From the NCBI GenBank assembly GCA_014382685.1, contig JACNJG010000109.1:1-16215 (forward strand): 16,215 nt of DNA. Direction: 5' to 3'. The notes below the pieces were generated by a model. It had not been told where the DNA came from. It saw only the letters and a program-made list of their open reading frames with translations, and did not search any database. Below are positions 7,052 to 16,215 of the stretch, piece by piece. Source of the stretch: Candidatus Cloacimonadota bacterium (GTDB lineage: Bacteria > Cloacimonadota > Cloacimonadia > JGIOTU-2). How positions within the stretch are numbered: the stretch's first letter is position 1; each line of letters opens with the position of its first letter. Position numbers and translations under genes: made by a program.

Positions 7052-10000
7052 TTATCTCAGGAAAACCATTTTCTTGAAGCTCGTGCTCTCTTCAGAATTT
7101 ATTCTAATGAAATACACCCCGTTCTCTACAGTTTTCCCTGAATGGTCCTTTCCACTCCATTGATAAGAATAGCGCTGAGGTGTTAACATATCATCAACAA
7201 GATTTGTAACGAATTGTCCTCGAAGATTATAAATATCAACAGAAATATGCTGCTGTGTCTTAAGAATGAACTGTATTTCATCATGAGGTGAAAATGGATT
7301 TGAATAGAAGAAGGATAGATTACTGTTTATATCATTATTATCAACACTATATGGCTCATACAGCAGCTCGATCGGTATCATTAAATCACTACTATTTTCT
7401 GCATTGGATGTGATCTCCATATTTGATGAGAATAGTTGCGGATCATACCCCAAGGTATTAAATGAAATATCCATTATAAGATTTTGATAGGGCTCAATAA
7501 CCAGTTCCGAACAGTCAAAGCCAAACCAAGTCGTGACAGGTGCTCCTGAAGCTTCAAAGTTGACAATACCTTGTTGAAGCGCATCATTATAGCCCGTATA
7601 ATCTATAAGTTGAGTATCATTATCAAACTTGTAGTAACTAAGAAGATCTGCTGGAATTTCTCTAATAGTAGAGCACATCAAATCTTGCAGATCGCCTTGT
7701 GATAACGCTGAGGTATAGATCGCAAGCTCATCAATGTATCCCTCAAACTCATAAACAGAATTCACGTATGTGCCAACCAAAATATCGGAAGTTGTCGTAT
7801 AGATCGGAGAAATAAAAGCATCAGAATAAAGCAATTCACCATTCAAATAGGATGTAATGGAAGTTTCATCAACAACAAATGCGAGATGGTACCATTCATC
7901 AAATGCAATATCCAAGCTTGCTGTTTTTTGCAAATCTGTTCCTGATGCGTTTCTGAACTTGTATAATAAAGTCGAGCTGTTCGTCATAGAAACTGTAAAA
8001 CTAAAATCACCACTTATTACACCTTTATTCAGGATAAAACCCGGTTGTGATAACTCACTGAATTTGAGCCACATCATAAGAGTAAGCTCGCTCATATCAT
8101 CGAATTCAGCCACATGAGGTATAGTAAGATAAGAAGCACTTTCCGTGAGATCAGCGCATTGATGAGAATGATTGATCAATTTGCATCGCAGTGTATCAGC
8201 ACCGATATTCTGAATTTCAAAAGGGATATCCGCAACCGTATTGTTATACACTTCATAATAGATAGAATCCACAGGCAGTGCGATCTTTGGCAGTTTGACA
8301 ACATAGAAATATTGGACATCAATAAAATCACCTTCGAAATTTTCTACTGTTGCTTGTAAAGAGATAAGCTGATTATCGTTGCAATCAATTGATATTAATG
8401 CATCTGTATTATAAGTCACAGACTCACCCGGTTCTAAACCGATAATTGTTGTGGTAGGTTGATCGATCTGTAGATAACTTTCATCAGTATCTATCTCAAC
8501 AACAACAGTATCAACCGGCTCATTCCCGACATTTTTCAAACTATATGTTAAGAGAATTTCCTCGCCTGCATCCCATTCTCCATCATTATTTCCATTAAAA
8601 TCTGAGATTGAGAAGCTATCAATAATAACATAACTTCCATTTGGGGGAATAAAGGTCACGGTTTGAAAGTAGGGCTGATGATCACGGGCTGTTATAGTTA
8701 TAACACCTGCTTGGGGTGCAGATAAAGATTCAGATAAATATAAATCGAAAGGTGATGAAGAGAATTCTGCTTTTCCTACAAGCTCACCATCCACCACAAG
8801 AGATGCAATTCCTTCATTTATATTCGTAGTGATCGGGATTGAAGTTACATCATAAGTAAAGCTGATATCATGGATTGCAGTGATTTCCTGGGGCTGCTCT
8901 CGCCATATCTGAATTGTCGGATCACCAATTACATGAAAAATATCGAACTCATATTCCGTTAAAGATCCTCCTCACATTTCTTCCATTATGATCATCCCAT
9001 TATAAAGCACATAACCGAGATAGCCATTTGTATCGGACCCAGAATCAGGAAAGAAATTATTCCACATTCCATCTATCATGCCAAGAGCAAGATAATCATT
9101 ATAACCGCTCAGGGAATTTCTGCATGCCCCGACAGTGCTGACTGCTCCTCCATTATCTTTTCGAAGAAATTCTTCACAGAAGCATTCGAAAGAGGTACCT
9201 GGATCCGTATCTGTTTCGCTATCAAACCACCCTGTCTGGCAGTTAATGCTGAAAACCATAGGCACAAGTTCGCCATTAGTAAGCTGCATGATATTGCCTG
9301 TGCTATATGCAGGATCTCCCCAACCACCCGTATAGCCGTGATCTCGATGAGTTATTATAAAAGAACCATTGTTAATTGCATTTGTAACGTCAGTTGCATT
9401 CCCATCCCAGGGAAAGCCATTGGCTCTTAATAATTCATCAGGAATTGGTCCTCCGTTTGCATAATAACCATTATTATAATTGGTTGGATTTATAGATCCT
9501 TCGGTTACATAAATTCTTTCTGCATCATAATTTTCAGTGAGTAGAAAGTCACGCATTTCTTCTGATGTTTTAATAAATCTTCTTGATTCATAGCCATTGT
9601 GCTCATCGTCCTGAAAATATCCGGCATGGACTGTATGCTCATAAAAAGATGAAAGCACAGGCGGATTTTTCTCGTACTGAATAATCTTATCGATCACTAC
9701 AAATGCCTGCTGCTCATCATTTACAGAGATTCTTCCGTAGCCGATATCAGGATGAAAATCAGAATCCATACAAGCATAAGGCCTGTCACTTCCAAGAACT
9801 CCTCCCGAAAGCTGATCTGGAATATAATTTGTAGGCACAATATCCGAATCTCCCAAAAAGATCACAAAAGATGGAGGAAGAGCCCAAATCTCATACGCTA
9901 AAAATAAATATGTATAAATGTACGATGCTGTTGATCCGATTTCCTCTAAGTAGGCAATATCTGTATAAAATCCCTTCTGAGATTTCCATTCTTTAAGCGT

Positions 10001-10744
10001 CTCGGCTGCGTCCATAAAATCATAGGTAGTGACAATAATCAGATCCGCACCATCCACACTTTTCTGACTCGATCCATCAGGAATTTCATAGATAGGATTT
10101 ATTGCATTATCAATAACTATCGAGCTTAAATATTTTGAATAAAGCCGGTCGTCAAATTCATAATTACCGGATATATTTAATGAAAGCTCAAATTCATCTG
10201 CTATAGATAGGATATTGCTTGAAGCATGATACCGGAATGGCGTTATGGTAAGATATACAAAGCTTAATCCGCGAATTGTGTACACATCAGAAATAGAGTA
10301 CATTTTCTCCGGATAGGTATTTTCAGAAGTATAGAATTGCTCATCATAGGTAAAAGGAGGTGTATCAAAGGCATCATTATCAACTGCTGGGGGTTGAGCC
10401 GGAAATGGATGAATATTCTCATACTCTGTGCTGTGCAATACAGTAATATCTACATCGATTGAGCCCTCTTTGGGAACCATGACCATTTTTCTGATCGAAG
10501 GTAACGCAGGATAGCCCTCTTTTCTCAATCTGCTCCACGAATCGACAAAGAGATTATCAAATATGACATCATTTTTTTGCTGAACCGATCTCTCGAATTT
10601 GTCTAAAGAGATGTGTAATAAAACATTCTTTTCATCAAAATGAAAAACATCGACCATTGTTTTGGTTGGTGAGAGCTCGATCACTTCTCCGAATAAAGAT
10701 GAACTCATCAATATAAACAGTATGATAAAAATTATATGCTTCAT
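7052..10744 (-). CDS. Secreted gingipain-family (C25) cysteine peptidase with T9SS sorting domain, interrupted by in-frame UGA (codon 591)
   Basis: This is one frame of 1231 codons, intact except for a TGA at 8972-8974. Residues 1-19 are a signal peptide. Residues about 25-225 resemble the C25 propeptide region. The catalytic domain (about 233-615) has the His motif 'THRDHG' (H469 likely catalytic) and the Cys motif 'SINCQTGW' (C502). The UGA at codon 591 precedes 'EYEFDIFHVIGDPTIQ', the GDPT-type segment that closes the C25 catalytic domain, so both parts belong together. After that come an Ig-like domain, a CARDB-like domain beginning at an Asp/Asn-rich loop, a LamG-like domain (about 864-1019) and a T9SS type A-like sorting domain (about 1149-1230, ending 'KKMVFLR'). 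A GGAG ribosome site precedes the start, 16 nt after the aminotransferase stop. Stopping at the UGA would lose the end of the protease fold and the export signal. The gene is either a fresh nonsense allele, a sequence error or recoded. The cleavage specificity is not evident. Confidence 0.85.
8938..8974 (-). other. In-frame UGA codon in the C25 peptidase gene with weak downstream hairpin
   Basis: On the minus strand, TGA at 8974-8972 follows Glu-Glu-Met and precedes Gly-Gly-Ser. A weak stem GAATAT/ATATTT (8956-8951 with 8943-8938, one G-U pair) closes a 7-nt loop beginning with G at the 22nd base after the UGA, the same spacing as in the gene at 289-2292. The stem is AU-only apart from the wobble and could be chance. 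The bases right after the UGA (GGAGGA) also look like a ribosome site, but no in-frame start codon follows at a useful distance. Confidence 0.25.
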
Positions 10745-10760
10745 ATAAAACTCCGATTAA

Positions 10761-11954
10761 TTACTTTTTTTCCATATATTCCTGTAATCCTTTTCGGAAT
10801 AGGAACATTGCACGTTTTAGTGCATTCTCATTTAAAATATAAGCGAGACGGACTTCATTTCTGCCCAGACCGGGAGTCGCATAAAATCCTTCTGCCGGTG
10901 CGAACATAACTGTTTCATTATTGTCTGAGAACTCTTCAAGCATCCATTTGGCGAAATCCTCTGCATCATCGATGGGCAATTTTACGATAATATAAAAAGC
11001 TCCTTCAGGTTTGACACAAACCACTCCTTCGATTTGTTGAATTTCATTATATACGATGTTCCTGCGTTTATCATACTCCTGCAGCACATCAATAAAATAT
11101 GCATCTTCAATATCCACTGCTGCATTCGCAGCGAGCTGGTCGATCGTTGGAGGACAGAGCCGTGCTTGAGCAAATTTCAGAATTGCCTGCATGAGTACTC
11201 GATCTCTTGAAATGATGCAGCCAATTCTCGCACCGCATGCACTATATCGCTTGGATATGCTGTCAACCATAATTGCATGATCTTCAATCTCGTTAATATG
11301 AAGAATACTTGTGTGTGAAAGACCGTCGTACACAAATTCTCTATACACTTCATCAGAGATAAGATAGAGGTTGTGCTTCAGGGCAATGTCTGCTAATCGC
11401 TCAAGATCATTCTTGAGATACACTGCACCGGTTGGATTTCCAGGATTGCTGAACAGAATTGCTTTTGTTTTATCTGTTATGCACTCAATAATCTTCTCGT
11501 TTGATGGTAATGCAAATCCGTCTTCAGCATAGGTGGTAAGCGGTTTAATATGAACGCCTGCGATGGATGCAAAGCCGTTATAATTTGTATAAAACGGTTC
11601 AGGAACTATGACTTCATCTCCTGCATTACAGGTTGCCAGAAGTGCAAAAATAATTGCCTCCGAACCGGCAGTAGTTACTATTATATCATCTGTTTTTAAG
11701 GGCATGTTGTGCTTTTCATAATATCTGACAAGACTTTGCCTGTATTTCAACAGTCCCTGAGAAGGACCATAACTCAACACTTTCTCATCGAAATGTTTAT
11801 ACACATCCATGATCTCTTTAGGAGTTTCAATATCCGGTTGCCCGATATTGAGATGATAAACGTGTATGCCTTTTGCTTTTGCTTCATCGGCATAGGGAGC
11901 AAGTTTCCTTATCGGTGATGCTTGTATATCTATTGCTCTTTTTGACAATTCCAT
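10761..11954 (-). CDS. PLP-dependent aminotransferase, class I/II (aspartate aminotransferase-like)
   Basis: This is a 397-residue fold-type I aminotransferase of normal length, cytoplasmic, with no signal peptide. Visible motifs: the N-terminal 'NIGQPD' substrate loop (36-41), 'SNPGNPTGAVY' (169-179), the cofactor-ring Asp in 'SDEVYREF' (D201, Y204), the Schiff-base lysine in 'DSISKRYS' (K235), the phosphate-binding R243 in 'GARIG', and the substrate carboxylate-binding arginine in 'NEVRLAY' (R369). It moves an amino group between an amino acid and a 2-oxo acid; which amino acid cannot be decided from sequence alone. The start overlaps the control region of the gene before it: the TGA stop of the carboxypeptidase is part of the TGAGGT ribosome site, and only two codons separate the stop from this ATG, in the same frame. 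It is therefore likely translationally coupled. Lying between two secreted peptidase genes, it may use the amino acids they release. Confidence 0.95.
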   Translation of the reverse strand: MELSKRAIDIQASPIRKLAPYADEAKAKGIHVYHLNIGQPDIETPKEIMDVYKHFDEKVLSYGPSQGLLKYRQSLVRYYEKHNMPLKTDDIIVTTAGSEAIIFALLATCNAGDEVIVPEPFYTNYNGFASIAGVHIKPLTTYAEDGFALPSNEKIIECITDKTKAILFSNPGNPTGAVYLKNDLERLADIALKHNLYLISDEVYREFVYDGLSHTSILHINEIEDHAIMVDSISKRYSACGARIGCIISRDRVLMQAILKFAQARLCPPTIDQLAANAAVDIEDAYFIDVLQEYDKRRNIVYNEIQQIEGVVCVKPEGAFYIIVKLPIDDAEDFAKWMLEEFSDNNETVMFAPAEGFYATPGLGRNEVRLAYILNENALKRAMFLFRKGLQEYMEKK

Positions 11955-11960
11955 ATTACC

Positions 11961-14900
11961 TCATTTTAGTATTACCATTTTTTGTATTTGAACTGCGCCC
12001 TCATAATGCAATCTGTAAAGATAAACACCATTCCCAAGCTGAGTGCAATCCAAAATAGCTTTCCCGTTTTCACCTTTGATCGTTGTAACATAATCTCCGT
12101 GAATATTATAAATATCGATGGAAACATCCTGCGTTTGTGTGCTTCCTTTGAGCTGATATGAAATCACAGTAGCATTTCCAACTGGATTCGGGAAGTTGCC
12201 GAAAAGTCTGGTTTCTGTGAAAAATTCAGGATCATCAAGCCCGATTTGAGGAACACCTTCTCCATAAATAATTATATATTCCATCTGAAGAGGAAACACT
12301 GATACAGAAACCGGCTCATCATAAATTTGTACAACAGTCGGACAGAATATCAGGTCGTAATCCTGACTTTCTCCGCTGGTTAAGCTGTAGTCAAGAACTG
12401 TGACAGGAGTTGTGCCACCGGATTCCATGACAGTTAAACCATCCGGAGTAGTTATAGTACCTGTCAAAGTACCTCCGCCAACATTCTCTATCTCAAAATG
12501 GGCAGTCGAATCCGCACCAATAAATACCTGTCCGAAATTGATGGTTGTAGGTGCAAGGTAAATAATTGGATAAGTTGGAATCGGTGCAGGAAAATATATT
12601 TTGTCAATCCAAGCACAATCGCTTCCACCTATAGTATTCCCATCCTTATCATAAACCCATTTGAAAGTATGTGTGCCACTTGTTACAGAAAATGACACCT
12701 GCGACCAGTCCATTTGACCTGACCACTGACCCTGCATTGTGCCGTCTATAAAAAATTGTAGAAAATCATAATTGTTTTCTGAAGAGACCTTTCTATAAAA
12801 GGATATTTGCCCGCCGGTCATATCCATTGTAACAGATATTTCGGTAGTTTGATCGTGAACAATCGCACCGGAGCGAGCACAATACATTCCTTCATAAGCA
12901 TTATTAGAATCAATTGTCCAGTCAAGATTGCCACCCATCTGCCAATTGAAAGCACTGAAATCTCCTGTCTCAAAATCTTCGCATGGCATAGAGCCGATGT
13001 GAATTGTTAATGTGTAAACACTTGAAAAACTGTTATTATTGCAATGCAGATCGAGTGAAAAATGTGCTGTATGTCCATTGGGTGTACCGGCAGAGGCGGC
13101 AACTGTAACCCATGAAGTATCCATTTCACCCGGTTCGATATTACCATAGGGCTCCAGTTCTCCAATGACATTTATGAACTGATCAGTACAACTAAGCAAA
13201 GAAGTAATATTCGAAGCAGTCTCAGTGCCGTTGTTACGCATAATAATGTAGAGATCGGCTTGCTCACCCGGATCGAGCACACCATCATTGTTGCCAGTAG
13301 CAGAATCATCAATATAGTAGTTATCAATAACGAGATTTGCTCCTTGAATAAATTCAGTTGAGATCGCATCGAGATCAAAACCGGCATCCGGAGCTGTTTG
13401 AGTTCCATCTCCGTCATCAACTATCTTTATGAACTGAGCTTCTGCAAGTCCTGAACCGCTTAGATCAAATTCTGTAGTTCCTGAACCTGAACCGACTAAG
13501 TAAAAAGGACCGTCAATAGAATTTCCTGCATAGCAGTCGAATCCTTCAGGAGAGCTGTCCCCTTCATAAACAGTAAAATCATTAAAGCTACCATCAATAA
13601 TAGGATATTGCATATCAATTACACACCATCCATCTTTTCCAACGGAGTAATTGATATTATCGGGTTCGCCAAGAGAAGCTGGAGTGTTTCCCTCATCCCC
13701 TGTATTGTTGTCAGGAATCCGGCTTGCAGAAAATTTATATCCATAAAAAGTATCTTCAACTGAAGGCTGAAGCTGGAAATCCATAGCTGTGGCGTTATTT
13801 GCTGTAACCATAACATTAGCTATTGTCTGAGTTTCATAACCGTTTGCTACGATCGTAATATCATAAGTGCCCGGTAAAACATATTTATGATAATCACCAA
13901 ATGCAGGATCTGTATAGCATGGAAAATAGTTGTTTATAAAAACTGTTGCTGCAACCGGCTCACCTGTGTTAATGTCGGTTACTACTCCTTCTAATCCATA
14001 ACCTGCGTATTCAATCATTGCAAGCATTGCCGGAACATTACGTTGATAATAAAGCTGGATCTGCGAAGTGGGAGGATGCTTGGAATAAGAAATTTCCATC
14101 GACCAACTGATCGCACCGGCAGCACCATAATTTGTATCTTTTGTGCTGCCGTTAATTGGATACATTCCCGTACAACCCTGTCCATATTCTAAATTTGGAT
14201 ATGTTGAAGTCGAGGAATACACACCTGCCAGTTGAATTATATGATTGAAATCCGGGCATTGGTCAGCACGATAGCTCCAGGGGCAAGAAATAAATTCAGT
14301 TCCACTGTGATATGTTGTATGCACCACGAACTGTCTGCTATAAGTTGCGTCTCTCAATGCTTTTGATTCAATTTGAGAAAATGCACCGCTGCTTCCTCCC
14401 CAGCCATCCCACATATAGCCAGCATCACGATTAAGATCTACACCATTAGCATTATAACGGCTATCTGCTACACGCCCATCGGGATTCACCATGTAATATA
14501 TCCAGATCTCGCGGTTATCTACCAGGTCTGTAATGTCGGGATCAATACCGTAATCAAGACACAGATCTCTTGCAAAACGTATGCAATTTTCAGAACATCC
14601 TATTTCATCACCATGAATACCGCCATCGAACATTACTTCTGCTTCATTTTCATCCATAGAAACATTATCGCTAATTTTAAGAGCACCAAGTTCTCTGCCT
14701 TGCACGGAAGTACCAAACAAATGCTTTTCACAGATGTCTGGAAATGTAGTTGCCAGACTGTCTGCCAGAGCTACAATTTCTGAATAAGTATGATAAAATT
14801 CACGTGTTAAATCCCTATCTTCCCAGAATAGACGAGAAAATTCATTCAGGTCTGCACGCTCGATCTTATATTTGAGCCCGGTTGCTTTTAACATTTCCAA

Positions 14901-15092
14901 TTCGGATGGAATTACATACAATAAAGCTTCGCCGTTGGGATAAACATCACCGTTAAGTTTGAGCGTATGCAATATTTGATAATCTTGCTGTGAATTCAGA
15001 AATACTCTTACTTCCATTTCCTGAGATCTCCAAGCAAAAAGGTGGGAAGAAAAAACAAGGCATAGAGCAATAAGCAAGATAATCTTTTTCAT
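11961..15092 (-). CDS. Secreted M14-family zinc carboxypeptidase with T9SS sorting domain
   Basis: This is a 1043-residue exported metallopeptidase. A signal peptide covers about 1-20 ('SSHLFA'). The M14 domain (about 98-362) has zinc ligands H160 and E163 ('GGIHGDEIG') and H262 ('YHSGTE'), substrate-binding motifs 'NPDGR' (203-207) and 'DLNRD' (R222), and the catalytic Glu in 'SMEIS' (E333). Next come a carboxypeptidase-regulatory-like domain (about 367-442), a discoidin-like beta region (about 448-580), a CARDB-like domain opening with 'SATGNNDGVLDPGE', a MAM-like domain (about 703-835), an ASPM/HYDIN-type Ig domain ('INFGQVFIGADS', about 848-945) and a T9SS type A-like sorting domain (about 965-1043, ending 'KMVILK'). 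It would remove C-terminal residues from peptides outside the cell. It is the first gene of a set continuing with the aminotransferase, the C25 peptidase and the kinase. The ribosome site is weak. The gene ends in TGA, showing that UGA is used as a normal stop here. Confidence 0.95.
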   Translation of the reverse strand: MKKIILLIALCLVFSSHLFAWRSQEMEVRVFLNSQQDYQILHTLKLNGDVYPNGEALLYVIPSELEMLKATGLKYKIERADLNEFSRLFWEDRDLTREFYHTYSEIVALADSLATTFPDICEKHLFGTSVQGRELGALKISDNVSMDENEAEVMFDGGIHGDEIGCSENCIRFARDLCLDYGIDPDITDLVDNREIWIYYMVNPDGRVADSRYNANGVDLNRDAGYMWDGWGGSSGAFSQIESKALRDATYSRQFVVHTTYHSGTEFISCPWSYRADQCPDFNHIIQLAGVYSSTSTYPNLEYGQGCTGMYPINGSTKDTNYGAAGAISWSMEISYSKHPPTSQIQLYYQRNVPAMLAMIEYAGYGLEGVVTDINTGEPVAATVFINNYFPCYTDPAFGDYHKYVLPGTYDITIVANGYETQTIANVMVTANNATAMDFQLQPSVEDTFYGYKFSASRIPDNNTGDEGNTPASLGEPDNINYSVGKDGWCVIDMQYPIIDGSFNDFTVYEGDSSPEGFDCYAGNSIDGPFYLVGSGSGTTEFDLSGSGLAEAQFIKIVDDGDGTQTAPDAGFDLDAISTEFIQGANLVIDNYYIDDSATGNNDGVLDPGEQADLYIIMRNNGTETASNITSLLSCTDQFINVIGELEPYGNIEPGEMDTSWVTVAASAGTPNGHTAHFSLDLHCNNNSFSSVYTLTIHIGSMPCEDFETGDFSAFNWQMGGNLDWTIDSNNAYEGMYCARSGAIVHDQTTEISVTMDMTGGQISFYRKVSSENNYDFLQFFIDGTMQGQWSGQMDWSQVSFSVTSGTHTFKWVYDKDGNTIGGSDCAWIDKIYFPAPIPTYPIIYLAPTTINFGQVFIGADSTAHFEIENVGGGTLTGTITTPDGLTVMESGGTTPVTVLDYSLTSGESQDYDLIFCPTVVQIYDEPVSVSVFPLQMEYIIIYGEGVPQIGLDDPEFFTETRLFGNFPNPVGNATVISYQLKGSTQTQDVSIDIYNIHGDYVTTIKGENGKAILDCTQLGNGVYLYRLHYEGAVQIQKMVILK

Positions 15093-15120
15093 ATTTAATC
15101 CAGTCTTAAAATATTATTCT

Positions 15121-15149
15121 CTTTTATTTTGATTAGCAATTAGTGTAAA
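15121..15149 (-). promoter_or_regulatory. Candidate sigma-70-type promoter for the carboxypeptidase operon
   Basis: On the minus strand TTTACA (15149-15144, 5 of 6 matches to TTGACA) is followed after 17 bp by TAAAAG (15126-15121, 4 of 6 matches to TATAAT). This predicts a transcript start near 15113 and a leader of about 20 nt. The rest of the 158-nt gap 15093-15250 is very AT-rich; I see no terminator hairpin for the upstream lipoprotein gene in it. Confidence 0.4.
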
Positions 15150-15250
15150 CTTTTTCTCTTAAATATTCTTTTCAAAATCATTAATGCTTTTGCTTTGTGT
15201 TTTATTTGATTTATTGTTAATTAAATATTGTTTCATTAGTTCCTATATGT

Positions 15251-16215
15251 TTAATTAATTTGTTTTTCTAAGTTTAATAGTATCTTATAGTTATTAAGAA
15301 AAAATGATTCTTTCTGGTCTGAATAGAAACTTCCAATATGTATATCGGTCACTCGATATCTGTCACTCCCGTCAGCATCCATTATATATGGATAGTCTCC
15401 ATAGGTAAACAATATTTTTTCACCATCAGGTGATATTGAGGGATAAAAGTAATCATCTCCGGCCGCTCCTAACAAAACATGATTTGTGCCATCTGCGTTG
15501 ATTCTGTGAATATAGCCATCATCTGCAAAAAGTATATAATCCCTATTCGGAGATAAGTTTAAATATAATGGAGAAACATCCTCTAATATGCAATGATTAT
15601 CACTGCCATCAATCTTAATAGAGTATATGCCACTCTTCCATCGTATATAATATATAAGAACCTCATCATTCATTACAAAAAGGAAGCTTCTATTATAATT
15701 GTTAGCGGATTGTTCAAGAATGACATTTTTGTTACTTCCGTCAGAATTCATTACCACTATCGTTGATAAAGAATCTGACTTTGTTGTATAGGCAATTTTA
15801 GTTCCGTCGCTTGAAAATGACGGGCGCCAATTTGAAGTACTAGCTGAAAAAGTCAATCGTGTAGTATCCCTATCTTCTATATCAAAAGTATAAATTTCAC
15901 CATGAAATGAGAACGCAATTATTGAGTTGGATATCACTGGTTGGTAAATAGCATCAGTGTCATCCCCAAAATCAAACAACAAGGTTCTACAGGATAGATC
16001 ATTGAGGTTTACAGAATAAAATTTGTTTCCACAATATTCTATCAGGATATCTCTATCCGGTGATAATAAAAATTTTTCATATGAATCTCTGATATAATCC
16101 AAATTCGAACCGTCGATGTTTATTGTACACAACCAATCGTCATAAACAGGATACCAGGTCTCAAAGCAGCCAAACATTAAAGCTATGCTTATAAGGATAA
16201 GTAGTAAATATATCT
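15251..16215 (-). CDS. TolB-like beta-propeller lipoprotein, 5' end cut by window edge
   Basis: The frame is open to the end of the window, so the true start lies beyond 16215. The residues just inside the edge form a hydrophobic signal core (IYLLLILISIAL) followed by 'MFGC', a loose lipobox whose Cys (codon 16168-16166) would be lipidated. The Met at 16177 is thus inside the signal peptide and not the start. The mature part, about 305 residues, contains repeated blades with the pattern 'DGS/T-N/D' followed by a strand ('NIDGSNLD', 'MNSDGSNK', 'KIDGSDNH', 'NADGTNHV', 'DADGSDRY') and 'SPDGEKILF'-type turns, which are typical of TolB/WD40-like propellers. It is probably a membrane-anchored periplasmic or surface binding protein; the ligand is unknown. 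It ends in TAA, 158 nt upstream of the carboxypeptidase gene. Confidence 0.87.
   Translation of the reverse strand, partial: IYLLLILISIALMFGCFETWYPVYDDWLCTINIDGSNLDYIRDSYEKFLLSPDRDILIEYCGNKFYSVNLNDLSCRTLLFDFGDDTDAIYQPVISNSIIAFSFHGEIYTFDIEDRDTTRLTFSASTSNWRPSFSSDGTKIAYTTKSDSLSTIVVMNSDGSNKNVILEQSANNYNRSFLFVMNDEVLIYYIRWKSGIYSIKIDGSDNHCILEDVSPLYLNLSPNRDYILFADDGYIHRINADGTNHVLLGAAGDDYFYPSISPDGEKILFTYGDYPYIMDADGSDRYRVTDIHIGSFYSDQKESFFLNNYKILLNLEKQIN

Noticed and set aside
7052..8797. Separate gene starting at the Met at 8797 for the second half of the C25 protein
   Set aside because: The frame is open from the UGA to this Met and encodes the rest of the protease fold; there is no signal peptide at 8797 despite a secretion domain at the C-terminus.
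9135..14783. Several plus-strand and alternative-frame open frames of 60-136 codons
   Set aside because: They lie antisense to, or out of frame within, well-supported genes, and have no ribosome sites or recognisable domains.
15135..15150. Possible second sigma-54 promoter upstream of the carboxypeptidase gene
   Set aside because: An AATTGCT element is present, but the -24 part lacks the invariant GG at the right distance; a sigma-70-type reading fits better.
1..16215. Genome-wide reassignment of UGA to an amino acid (Gly or Trp)
   Set aside because: The kinase and carboxypeptidase genes end naturally at TGA, and the long kinase, carboxypeptidase, aminotransferase and activator frames contain no internal TGA. 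A reassigned codon would be more frequent.
1..16215. CRISPR arrays, insertion sequences, phage genes or a defence island
   Set aside because: No regularly spaced repeats, transposase or integrase motifs, or terminal inverted repeats were seen; the only tRNA has no repeat of its 3' end that I could find in the window.

Overview
The window is AT-rich and, apart from one tRNA gene, is read entirely from the minus strand. It looks like a strictly bacterial member of the FCB superphylum. Three large exported proteins end in a type A-like type IX secretion (T9SS) C-terminal sorting domain, with an asparagine-proline (NP) start, a 'VDIYN..G..V' strand and a final 'KMV.L+' strand. They carry CARDB-like, carboxypeptidase-regulatory, LamG-like and MAM-like beta domains. 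Good Shine-Dalgarno sequences, TTGACA-like boxes and a sigma-54 promoter argue against typical Bacteroidota. Cloacimonadota or a close relative is my best guess (inference, no search run).

Layout from right to left, which is the direction of transcription: (1) a TolB-like beta-propeller lipoprotein cut by the window edge (15251 to the end); (2) a tightly packed set of a secreted M14 zinc carboxypeptidase (11961-15092), a class I/II PLP aminotransferase (10761-11954), a gingipain-family C25 cysteine peptidase (7052-10744, interrupted by an in-frame UGA) and a TPR/3xPAS histidine kinase (4563-7040), with gaps of 6, 16 and 11 nt; (3) a 240-nt regulatory gap with a consensus-perfect sigma-54 promoter and two copies of a 17-bp near-palindrome at about -100 and -190; (4) a degenerate receiver-domain protein (3975-4310), an NtrC-family sigma-54 activator (2518-3882) and a 34-residue membrane peptide (2397-2501); (5) a secreted multidomain T9SS protein (289-2292), also interrupted by an in-frame UGA and followed by a hairpin terminator; (6) a plus-strand tRNA-Glu(CUC) at 150-224. 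No stretch over 300 nt lacks a gene if the two UGA-interrupted genes are taken at full length.

How it may work together (inference): the carboxypeptidase and the gingipain-like peptidase would digest extracellular protein, and the aminotransferase would feed released amino acids into catabolism. The membrane kinase encoded with them is positioned to signal to the adjacent NtrC-family activator, whose own operon has the sigma-54 promoter and paired enhancer-like sites expected for autoregulation.

The most unusual points are: two long secreted-protein genes each broken by a single in-frame UGA with the frame otherwise intact, one followed by a perfect 7-bp hairpin at bacterial SECIS-like spacing; the sigma-54 promoter with two matching upstream palindromes; and a receiver domain that has lost its phosphorylation residues.
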